Shown piece after piece: positions 12,205 to 23,600 of a DNA stretch of 64,000 bases. The notes under the pieces were generated by a model that did no database searches, had not been told where the DNA came from, and was given only the letters and a program-made list of their open reading frames with translations. Positions within the stretch are counted from its first letter, which is position 1, and each line of letters starts with the position of its first letter. The DNA lies in NCBI RefSeq assembly GCF_963576615.1, contig NC_088708.1, positions 45,619,196 to 45,683,195 of the forward strand, given 5' to 3'. A program made the position numbers and the translations under genes. This DNA comes from Watersipora subatra (taxonomy: Eukaryota; Bryozoa; Gymnolaemata; Cheilostomatida; Watersiporidae).

Positions 12205-13372
12205 ATAAGGGTACATTTATACATCTTTACAAGGATACATTTATACATCTTTACAAGGATACATTTATACATCTGCACAAAGATACATCTACACATCTTT
12301 ACAAGGGTACATCTACACATCTTTACAAGGATACATCTACACATCTTTACAAAGATACATCTATACATTTTTACAAGGATACATCTACACATCTTTACAA
12401 GGGTACATCTATACACCTTTACAAGGCTACATCTATACATCTTTGCAAGGATACATCCATACATCTTTACAAGGATACATTTATACATCTTTACAAGGCT
12501 ACATCTATACATCTTTACAAGGATACATCTATACATCTTTACAAGGATACATCTATACATCTTTACAAGGATACATTTATACATCTTTATAAGGGTACAT
12601 TTATACATCTTTACAAGGATACATTTATACATCTTTACAAGGATACATTTATACATCTTTACAAGGGTACATTTATACATCTTCACAAGGATACATCTAT
12701 GCATCTTTACAAGGGTACATCTATACATATTTACAAGGATACATCTACACATCTTTACAAGGGTACATCTATACATCTTTACAAGGGTACATTTATACAT
12801 CTTTACAAGGATACATTTATACATCTTCACAAAGATACATCTATACATCTTTACAAGGATACATCTACACATCTTTACAAGGGTACATCCATACATCTTT
12901 ACAAGGGTACATCTACACATCTTTACAAGGGTACATCTATACATCTTTACAAGGGTACATCTATACATCTTTACAAGGGTACATCTATACATCTTTACAA
13001 GGGTACATCTATACATCTTTACAAGGGTACATCTATACATCTTTACAAGGATACATCTATACACCTTTACAAGGCTACATCTATACATCTTTACAAGGAT
13101 ACATCTATACATCTTTACAAGGGTACATCTATACATTTTTACAAGGATACATCTATACATCTTTACAAGGATACATCTATACATCTTTACAAGGGTACAT
13201 CTATACATTTTTACAAGGATACATCTATACATCTTTACAAGGATACATCTATACATCTTTACAAGGATACATTTATACATCTTCACAAAGATACATCTAT
13301 ACATTTTTACAAGGATACATCTACACATCTTTACAAGGGTACATTTATACATCTTTACAAGGGTACATGCAT
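12205..13372. repeat. 24-bp minisatellite, ~49 copies
   Basis: Unit ACATCTTTACAAGGATACAT plus YTAT, with A/G and C/T variants scattered over 1.17 kb. Frames stay open on both strands (plus HLYIFTRI-type, minus YRCILVKM-type). These are unit-length artefacts. Confidence 0.96.
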
Positions 13373-13500
13373 ACGAGTTGCTAGCTCTTTGATAGCAATC
13401 AATAAAGTTTTTTTTAAATCTGTTATTCAAAGATTGTATTAATTGTTCCCAAAGATGATGCTAAATTTGTGTATCGGCAAAGATTGATGAAGCTTTTAAG

Positions 13501-13579
13501 AATGTAACAAAGTCGATTATAATCGACTTTGTTACATTGTTAAAGTAGCTTATTGTTAAAGTAGCTATAGCTACTTTAA
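13501..13579. repeat. Two adjacent perfect palindromes
   Basis: 13501-13538 is a 38-bp perfect palindrome (AATGTAACAAAGTCGATTA and its complement). 13556-13579 is a 24-bp one (TTAAAGTAGCTA and its complement). There is no spacer inside either. Confidence 0.9.
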
Positions 13580-14640
13580 TTGAACTTTCCCATGACTACT
13601 GCAGTATTCAATCAGTTCCCATGACACTCAGCTATCTTTTGGCGAGGATCACACAAAAACTGTTATTTCATCAAAGCTGAGGTATTAGAAGCACCACTAT
13701 TGCATGGTTGTAATCTGCTTTTTGCACTATTCTTATGATATGGAAGATTGTATCCATGTGTAAACTATTGTTCGCATGAAAAACGTGTGTGTTTATTTAC
13801 TTCTACATTGTTTAGTTTCAGTTTTTGTAAAAAAACATGCTACTCATTCCTATCTTAACTAATCACAAATTTCTAAACGAGAAACATGACTCGCAAAGAT
13901 GCAATTAAATGTAAGAATACTTGTTCGCTAGATTTTTTATTGTTATATCAACTATTTAGAATCACATCCCAACCATTTTAGTATCATACATACAGCCAAC
14001 AGATAGCACTCAAATCATATGCGCTATCTGTTGTGGCAAATGCTCTCAAAGTCTTTAAACACGTATATGAACTTGTTTGAAAACTGCCGGTCTTGCTTCC
14101 AAAAGCTGTTGTTAAGGTGTTGATGTTTGAAATGAAGCACTGTGAAACACTAAAAACTGTCAGGGATTTCTGTAGAATGATTTTTTCCATATTTTTACAT
14201 GAAAAACCATTTTTACTATCTACTACTTTTGACTGCATTGGCCAACACATTATTTTCAAACATTTATTCCATCTTTATTCAGTTTCCATCACACAGCAAC
14301 AGGAGATATCTCAAGTATCTCTAAGGATAGCTTTTAGGAGGCTTTTTGTGTTTTTTGCTCTGTTTATGGGCAACTGAAAAGCATCAAATGAACTAATCTA
14401 GATTGCGATATAAAGAGTTCGCCCTGAAACGGCGACAAAACCTGTTATATGATTATATTGTACTATTACATCATTACTGAATCTTAATTAAAGACAAAAA
14501 CTTAAAAGCTAATTAAAATCAAACATAACTGAGACAACTTGCTATACAGTGGGAATAAGTAAAAAAAATTATGTTTAGTCATTAGTTTTGTGATACAAGG
14601 CTTACAGAGATAAAGTATGTTTATTCACATGCACTTTGTT
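13580..14640. other. Intergenic, no feature seen
   Basis: AT-rich. Overlapping open frames of ~90 codons on both strands at 13984-14377 have no recognisable family. Confidence 0.5.
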
Positions 14641-15043
14641 AATTTAAAATTTCATTTCTTAGGCATACAACACCCAGGGTGGATATTCCTTTCCAAAAGG
14701 CCCATTAGGCTTGGCCTAAAATCACCTTTTAAGAAGGGTTTTCAGACCATGGGGCACTGTCAGTGAATTTGCTACTTTAGGGGGGCCCAAGTAGAATTTA
14801 CTAAGTTTTGTTGAGCAATTTCTTTCATTGTTTGGCCTGATTAGGTGTTCCCCTAGATACAAAGAGGATACATATGCTATAGGCCTAGTGGAAATTATTT
14901 TTATAGCTTCTGAATCATATTGGATGTTTAACGGGAGTGGAACCTGGGCGCCCCTAGGAAACTCCCAGCGTTTAGGGGATGTATTTCAAATTGATCAACC
15001 AGATGATTGGGGGTACAATATCCAAGTCTAGGTCTAGCCAGGT

Positions 15044-15096
15044 AGGTGTTCATTTTAGAGTATCAACCCAGGGTTGATACTCTAAAATAAACACCT
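15044..15096. repeat. Near-perfect palindrome, 26-bp arms
   Basis: AGGTGTTCATTTTAGAGTAT... and its reverse complement are separated by one base, with one mismatch in the arms. It directly precedes the larger palindrome at 15098. Confidence 0.9.
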
Positions 15097-15097
15097 A

Positions 15098-15281
15098 AAG
15101 AAACTGCTGCAATGCGCGGTAAACTTTAAAACTGACTGTGTTATTAAGAGGAAAATTTTCAGAACTTCCCATGTAATAGCCCAGTGTTGACAACCCTGGG
15201 CTATTACATGGGAAGTTCTGAAAATTTTCCTCTTAATAACACAGTTAGTTTAAAGTTTACCGCGCATTGCCGCAGTTTCTT
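15098..15281. repeat. Long inverted repeat, ~86-bp arms, ~11-base loop
   Basis: The left arm starts AAGAAACTGCTGCAATGCGC and ends ATAGCCCAG. The right arm is its reverse complement with only a few mismatches. The loop is about TGTTGACAACC. The single strand could fold into a long hairpin. No coding frame or recognised transposon end was seen. Confidence 0.92.
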
Positions 15282-15876
15282 GAAGATACGTGTACAACCA
15301 ATTACGTCTCGACGAGTATAACTTTTGTTCTTGCAACTAAAAGTCCAGATATATACTTTAGTACGCATAGAACTAAATCTTAACGTGCGGTAAAGACGGG
15401 GCCATACCGTTCGTAATCCTTTGAATCTGTAGAAGAACGATGGTACCGGATACAGGTCCTGTGACTATTGGAATATTTCGTCAACAATTTCCTCAGTGCT
15501 ATCGTGAAGTAATCTTATGCCGCCGTGGAAACGTCTACTGGCGTCAACAACAGTTGTCAGATATTTGCTTAAAATATATTAAAAGCATAAACTCTTTAAT
15601 GTAAACGAAACATTTAATAATTAGAATAGTCAGGGCAAGTAATAGGCGGTGAACATCTTAGCCACCCGAATAGTTCTCACGTTAGAAAGTACACGAGGCT
15701 GACCAGTTTACTTGTTTAGTTTTTGATAGATAGTTTGTAAGTGAGATAACAAAAGTTTGTAGTACAAATTATGTTATCGGGAATGTTACACAAATGTAGG
15801 TTACCATTGTAGTTGACACATATTGTCCAATTCTTATAGCATAGCTTGTGTTAATCTAAATTCAACCATATAGAAC

Positions 15877-16206
15877 GGGATTCGTTAAGAGCAGCACTCT
15901 GGAACAGTTCAATTAGAGGTTTTACGGTACATTGTATATTAATCACCACGGGAATAATTGTTGTCTTAAAATGTGTTGAATGTTTAAAACGTCTTAAAAA
16001 TTGTTGTAATTAAACGTATACGTTGTCTTAACTACAGCACTATCGTGTCACGCAGAGAAACTAATAATTTTTTGGTCCAAACACAGAATGCATTCAATAA
16101 ATATTCATTCAAAAAGTGTAAGTGAAATAGTGATACATGTATACAGTACAATGTACCGTAAAACCTCTAATTGAACTGCCTCCAAGTGCTGCTCTTAACG
16201 AATCCC
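15877..16206. mobile_element. MITE-like element with ~60-bp terminal inverted repeats
   Basis: 330 bp bounded by GGGATTCGTTAAGAGCAGCA on the left and its reverse complement on the right. Both arms continue through TTCAATTAGAGGTTTTACGG and TACATTGTA. There is no coding capacity. A possible imperfect TAGAA-type target repeat flanks it, not certain. Confidence 0.85.
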
Positions 16207-16209
16207 AAT

Positions 16210-17660
16210 AGAATGGTACTTGTGGTAGATGTATGTAAAGGTTTTGTTTGTTGGAAATTAGTGAATTAATGTAGATACTATTAGTGCTCGCATTCTAAAT
16301 CAGTCAGAGGTATTGAGGCTAAGTTTGCGATAGTGAACAATAAAGAACTGGCCGCGCTTCTACGAAAAGGTTTTTGTCTCAAAATAACTATGTTATAATA
16401 CAAAGTTCATTTTTTAGACGAAATACATGTTCTTAAATATGTGTTTTATTGACAATATAAAGCTAAACAAAATTAAAAAAACAAAAGCTAATTAAAGAAT
16501 TTGTGGACTAAACAAACTTGACAATTTAACAAATTGCTACTCATTCACCAATAATTTTGAAGTTATACCAAAAAGGAACAACTACTAAATGTGCTGTAGT
16601 TTGAGTTCTTACTTCGATTTGCAATGCAAAATTACAAATCGAAGTAGGAACTCCAAAGACAAAAAAGACATGTACCGGTAACTAAAGATTATACTGATAT
16701 AACAAATACTAAGGACAGAGCAAGTAGTCAAACACGGGATATTGATCTTCCTAAATTTTTATATCCATTGTGCAGTGTATTTTGGCAAATGAGTTCAGAG
16801 TAGCTATTTTACTATTAATGCTATTATTATTGTTCTTCTCAAATACGTATCTTCTTTCATCATCCTGTTTGCCTACAAGAATGGAACTGTAATGTCTAGA
16901 AATATTGGTAAAATTAATCTTTCCTACTTGATGCAATGCTGCACTATCTTTTGACCACAGAAACCAACAAAAATATTTATCGGTGCATAAATGAAAAGTT
17001 AATCTAAATAAACAAATATCAATCAGACCTTTTTGATTTCATACACAACTCAAACTCTTCAACAAAACTGCCTAATGAGCTATGCGTTCAACACTTTAAT
17101 TAATGTAGAGAAATATATTAAAATAGAAAATGCTAACATTTCTTCCATTCTAAACCATTGGGTTTCAAACTCTTGTTTACATGAACTGCATTTTCTGTTA
17201 CCAAGTACACGTAGTTCTGAACATAACTTTCTATGGATTGATTCCAATACAAATTGCTTTTATTATTTTGACATTCATTTTCATATTGTTATAGAAATCC
17301 TAGAAGTGAGCAATTTTGTGTTGTATTATCAGCAAATGTTGTTGGTAGCATTATGGAGTTGGTGAGTTTTTCTGATTATAACTTATTTATAGGAAACCTA
17401 GTTTACTAATTGCATCCAGTTACCTATAAAGACTACGGATTTCCTATTAGTAACTTAGTAATAAACAATGACACAATACTTAACTTTTCTGAAATATGCA
17501 AAATTTATGTCTAGTTTGATTGCATTGATTACAAATACCTAATTTCTATAAGCAGCTTGTTTGTTATGGCTATCGAAAGTAAATGGCAAATTCTTCACCC
17601 ACATTTGTGTATTCTATTGACCTCGGTTTAGTTATTACAACTTGAAGTTTGTTAAATTCA
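16210..17660. other. Intergenic stretch upstream of HERPUD
   Basis: No gene recognised. A 19-bp-arm inverted repeat lies at 16603-16653 (GAGTTCTTACTTCGATTTG, one mismatch). The AG at 17659-17660, just before the HERPUD start codon, could be a splice acceptor for an upstream untranslated exon, which was not found. Confidence 0.5.
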
Positions 17661-17668
17661 GGGTTGAA

Positions 17669-20600
17669 ATGGATGGCTTAGGCTCAGTAACTCTCATCGT
17701 CAAAGCTCCTAACCAGAGAATTGAAGACCAGCGTGTAGCTTGCGATCGTACTTGGACTGTGGCTCAGTTAAAAGAACATCTTTCTACTGTACATCCTGAA
17801 AAACCGGTGAGTCTTTGAATCAGATGACTTCTCAAAAACAGTTTTGCGGTTAATTGTTTTATCTTTCACTATAAAAGCGACATGACACAGAAGAGTAGTT
17901 ATAGTACACAGCTTTTTGATTCAAATTTCCTTAAGAGGGTTTGCTTTTTACTCTGTAAAAGACGGGCAGATAATAATGCAGTGAGTCGTAAAAATGTCTG
18001 ATCCTAACATTTGATTGGTTATTTTCAAGCATAAAGATTACCAAAAGTTGGTCTACTTTGGAAAATTGCTCAATGATGAGTCATGTCTCCAGGAAGTCCT
18101 TACCCAGGTAAGTGTTGGTTGTGAGTTGACAGAATCATACATACTCTTCCTTTACATTTTTAGTGGTGTTTTGTTTATAAATCTCTCATTAGCACCCTCT
18201 TCAATAGTTCTCTTCCTTTGATTTGCTTGTCTTCTTCCCCAGATGTCCTCTCTTCACCTCGTTTCTCTTCCACCTGAGCTCTCACCATATCATCTCTATC
18301 CTCCTTGCCTTTTTCATTTCACTTTTATTTAGTCATAATCTTGGAGAAAATGTATCTATGTTAGCTAACATGAAGTATATTAATAGCAAGGGTGGAGTGT
18401 AACTGTTAAATGTTGGTTAGTAGATTGGTACACAAATGGATGGTTGATGTGCTTAAGTTTGTGTTTGTTTTCTAGGAAAGTTATGATGATGCCCACACAG
18501 TTCACCTGGTCTGCCCCTCACAATCGAGCGTGGAGAAGACAATACCCTATGTTCCTAGATACACTGCGCAAGCAACCCAAGTATGTTTCGACAAGCTTCC
18601 CTTTATTATTATATTTTTAGTTTTATTTATAGCTCATCAAATCATTTAAAATTACTGATGTACTTCTATCAATAGACATCCAAAGTTAGTCAGATATACT
18701 CCTAGAATGTTACTATGTGTATTGAATTTGTTACTTATAAATACAGAAGTATTGCTATGTGAAGACAGGTGTTTATGGAGAGCTGTTCGATTAGTTAAAT
18801 TCTTTCAAATTATTGATCAGCATGAAGCTCTCTGTCGAAGTTGTTCTTCACTCATTGGCTCAAGTCACTTGTTGACTCGTCACTTGTTGGCTCGTCACTT
18901 GTTGGCTCGTCACTTGCTGGCTCGTCACTTGCTGGCTCAAGTCACTTGTCGGCTCAAATCACTTGTTGGTTAATCACTAGTTGACTCAAATCGCTTGTTG
19001 GCTCAAGTCGCTTGTTGGCTCAAGTCGCTTGTTAGCTCAAGTCGCTTGTTGGCTCAAGCCGCTTGTTGGCTCTAGTCGCTTGTTGGCTCTAGTCGCTTGT
19101 TGGCTCGAGTCGCTTGTTGGCTCGAGTCGCTTGTTGGCTCGAGTCGCTTGTTGGCTCGAGTCGCTTGTTGGCTCGAGTCGCTTGTTGGCTCGAGTCGCTT
19201 GTTGGCTCGAGTCGCTTGTTGGCTCGAGTCGCTTGTTGGCTCGAGTCGCTTGTTGGCTCGAGTCGCTTGTTGGCTCGAGTCGCTTGTTGACTCGAGTCGC
19301 TTGTTGACTCGAGTCGCTTGTTGACTCGAGACGCTTGTTGACTCGAGTCGTTTGTTGGCTCGAATCGCTTGTTGACTCGAGTCGCTTGTTGGCCCAAGTA
19401 ATTGCATAAGTGAGAAAGTCTGGTAACTCTGAATGTTGTGTGAGACTTTACAGGGTCAAGCAGTTGCTGGTCACTTTGTTGCAGGGTACTGAACTTCGGC
19501 AGCGTAATATTGCTCAGCAGGCGCCATCCTTTGCCCAACCTCAACTCGCACACCCAATGGCAAGGTATGGATATCTTTTGCAATCTAATTTGGTGGTTGG
19601 ATTATATTAAATATTTTGGCAGTTAACATGCAAGTCTTAGCTTATCTGAGACACGAGTGTTAGTGAAGTTGTTAAAGGTTGACTTGCAACAAAATTCACA
19701 TTACAGTTATTTGTTATTAAAAGATTCACCATGTCTTACTCTGCTGTGTTGTAGGTGCAAAATATGTGGAAATGTGATTACAAGTTCTTAAAAGCTCAAA
19801 AGCGAACAGTTGATCGCAGCCATCACGAAACCGCCGTAGATCGGAATCAGTTTATTTTTCTGACGTAGTCATTACATTTAGTTATTGTCTTGTCACGTTA
19901 TGTTCTCACGTAAATTGAAAGGCCAATAAAAGGCTCAATATAAAACTTCTCGTAGCACTAGACTTATGACAAACACTTTGGGTTTGACTGAAGACCCCCG
20001 TATCAAATATAGATGCTCGCTACTTTACAGTTTTGTTTCGGTTTGGTCTAATCATCTAGTCGTAATCTGATCATGTGACCCGTACTTCACAAATAATTTC
20101 TGCAGCATTTTTCGATTATCACAGGTGACCAACAGGCTCGTCGTGTTTATCAGACAGTGATATGTACTCCTTCGAGCTAAGGTTGAAAAATTAAACGAAT
20201 TTTTACGGTTGGTTTTGAGATATCAGTGCTGAAAGTGACAGCATTACAATGACGATAAAATAGATGCATAAGAACAATAGACATGGTTTTATTGAATGCG
20301 TGAAATATATTTGTGAAAATATTTCGACGAATGAGTTTGCATGAAAGTGTAAACAGAAGCCATCTTGTACAACTACGTCCCATTTGAGCCGTTTTGGAAA
20401 GCGATTACAATCTTTGGCGGTTTCGTGATGGCTGCGATTAACTGTTCGTTTTTGAGCTGTTAAGAGCTCGTAATCACATTTCCACATATTTTGCCTCTAC
20501 AAAACAGCAGAGTAAGACATGGTGAATCTTTTGCTACTAAATAACTGTAATGTGAATTTTATTGCAAGTCAACCTTTAACCTTTTGGCTGGGAAAACGAC

Positions 20601-23600
20601 CAAAATTTCGTTTATCGGTTGTGTGATGAAACGACATTTATGTCGTTTTCGGTAGACATTCGTAAAGCTGTCGCCTAGTAACGTTAAACAAAGGATATGA
20701 ACACTAGTTAGTTTTAAATATCATCAACAAGATATTAGTCGATGATTTACAATAGGAAACGATTATCTGAGAGGCGTTGCTTTGTGCTAAAAGCTAAACA
20801 ATTCTTACCTCCATGGAAAAGAATAAAAGTTGGAAAAACCAGTCAACATCGGCCCGACTTTCAAAAGGGTAAAATAAAAGATTATTTGATCCTGCGATCG
20901 TTAGTGATTTTTTGTCTGATCAGAATAAAAATAATTCAGATGATAGAAGCGATGAAAACTTTTTGGACTTTAAATATACTTGGAATATACAGAGAAAAAT
21001 TATCGTTATGGTAGCTCGCACGGCTACGTTATAGCGTTTGACTCTACCGAAAGAAATGCTTCTAAGCATTTCATACAGGGACAATTGCACATGGTTGTAT
21101 TTTTTTGTAGTAGCAGATATGTAAATAAATGTTTTTATGTACAAAAGATTTTGTTCATAGAAATAAATTTAAGATTTGAGCTATGCATGTTCATAAAATA
21201 TCGATTTTATTGAATTTTAAAAAATAAATTACACGACTTTCGGGTGTTTTTCCCGGGCTTTTACCTAGCCAAAGGGTTAAGCTAATAATGGCGATTAGAT
21301 GACTCCACGCGCTCCTTTTTTATAAATTTCTTCAGACTTGTTGTGCTTTGTCACACTGTTCATGTGAAGTATTCAACACATATAAAGTTATTTTTTCACC
21401 TCTCTCTATGGTTTTCAGTAACTGGTCACAATCGTATCCGCTAAGTATGCCAGTTCCTGGAGCAATGACACCTCAACAGCAGCTCTGGTTAAGAATGTAT
21501 CAGCAACAATGGCAGCAATACCAGGCCTTGTAAGTACATTTAATTTTAGGGAGATTTATCTGCACGTGCACATTCAAGGTTAGCGTGCTGTTGAACAGAG
21601 CTGCCTTCAAAGAGTGTTCTTGACATCTTGTTTCAGGCTAAGACAGTGTTTGAAGTACATCTGCAAGAGATTTTTCAATTTTTTATGTTATTCTTCGGCT
21701 CATGAAGCTTGGAATCAATAGGAGCTACAGAGGCGCCAATGATATTATTCACTTTGAACACTGTGATTTAAACATTAGAGATTTAGTTTCTGTATTTTCT
21801 AGTGTGGATTCTGTTGCTAATTCACATCAAGACTGTTTTCAATGGTCCATTCAAGTGATGCTAAAATGAAGAACCTACCAACATATCTTGTTGCCCTAGA
21901 TTTTCTGTAGAGGAATTTGTGCATCTGATTAAACATGGAAGAACAAATGTTTTTTACCGAAGGCTGCATCTGTATTATCAGTACAGTAGTTCCTTCGACT
22001 TTGTGGCTTCAGCTATCACAGAGTCAGTTTCGCAGGTTTTTGGTGGCCTCCATTTGAATACGTACAGTGATACACTGTCAGTCTTGTCAGTAAAACTGTT
22101 CATGCATTATGTATTGTGACAATCAAGAGTTATCCCTCTCTCTCATATTTACCTACTTGTGACATCTTTCTCACAACGAGTCAAGTTAATCACAAGCATG
22201 AGTATTCAGACCGGTTCAAGTCCAGCAATGGAAGTAGTAGTAGCAGCAGGTTATTTGAAGCGCTTAATAAATTAACAGAAGGAGTGAAATATTTATAAGT
22301 TTGTACAATTGGCTGGGTGTACACCAGGGATTTACATACAATTGGAAGGTATTAGATTACAATTAGATGTATGTATGAAGGGCAAACCTTCGCCATCAAA
22401 AGTGGCCATGAATGGAGTTAGAACTTCCACCCTTGCAACTACACGTTCACAACCCATCCTTCAGCACCATTCTTCCAACAGTAAATTTCAACAGGTTTTG
22501 ACCATTCCTCCTGCTTCATTTACAAAGAGTCGCTAATAGGTGCTTTCATCTCTTTGTTACAATGATGCTGATTGGCTCAAGAATATTTAACAGTGACTTT
22601 ACTGGAGGTTTTTACTGTCTAGGACTAAAGGTGTTAAAACTACATGAATTACTCATTGTAACCTGATCACATTTCTGTCAGCAGTAAAATATTTTTATCG
22701 CAAGAAGCCAACAACAGTTGGAACAAGAATAGAGATGACAGCGAGTCATGGGATGAATTGTGTTGCTTTTATTCCTGCCTTTTAATCAGTATTTAAAATC
22801 TTTGTTGTTCTTATACTACTCTTTCCTATAGCTGAGGTTTAACTCAGCTATAGGATTTGTTTAACTGTGGGTGACCTACACTACTAGGTTCTAAAAACTG
22901 GCTACCTGGATTCTTCCGTCATATTAAAGATACTTTCAAATTTTCAACTCGATAAAAACTCTCCCTCACCTTCGTTCACCTCTCCATAACACGGAGAGGG
23001 TCAAGAATGGTGCCAAGCCATAGGTTATATACTTTCACATACACTGTTCTACAGGATGCAACAAGCATCTGCTCAACAGCTGTCTACGCCTGGCGAACCA
23101 GCAACTGTTCCTCAGCAAGATGGGGCACCCGGTGCACATGTACCGCCTCAACAGCAAGGGGTTCAAGCTAACCCAGCCCAACGACGAGCTGATGCTGATG
23201 ACGGTGTGCAGATGAACGCTCAAGGAGGTGAGAGGTCTTTCCATTCACTCCAACTACTTAGGTATAACATCGAAACGGATGCTTTTTGTAAGCTGATAAC
23301 CAGGAAAGGGAGAAGTTTTATCATCGCTTCACCTTGCAGACGCTCAAATGGAAGCTCATAGGTAGAGGTTGTGATAGACATGAAATGTAACTTACGGTAG
23401 TATTTGTACTCGTTTAAAGTTATGTTAGTAAAACTTACACTAACATAACTTGTTTCATTTTTATATTTTTTTATTTTTTGCTGGTTTAACCAGACTTTAC
23501 TTTCACTTATTAAATTGTAATGCTTTGAGAAATTTTGAATGTCATATGAGGAAAATTATTTTGAGTATGGAATACAATATTTGTTTGAATTTTAGGCCAT

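Noticed and set aside
12159-13430. 423-codon minus-strand frame and 408-codon plus-strand frame
   Set aside because: Both are produced by the 24-bp array. The repeat has no stops in these frames, and there is no non-repetitive domain, splice structure or family match.
18981-19583. Leu/Ser/Ala and Gln/Thr/Asn repeat frames on both strands
   Set aside because: The 17-bp array in HERPUD intron 3. The real exon 4 (19485-19564) only overlaps the edge of the minus frame.
22309-22536. 75-codon plus-strand frame in HERPUD intron 5
   Set aside because: No family resemblance, and HERPUD exons 5 and 6 join in phase without it.
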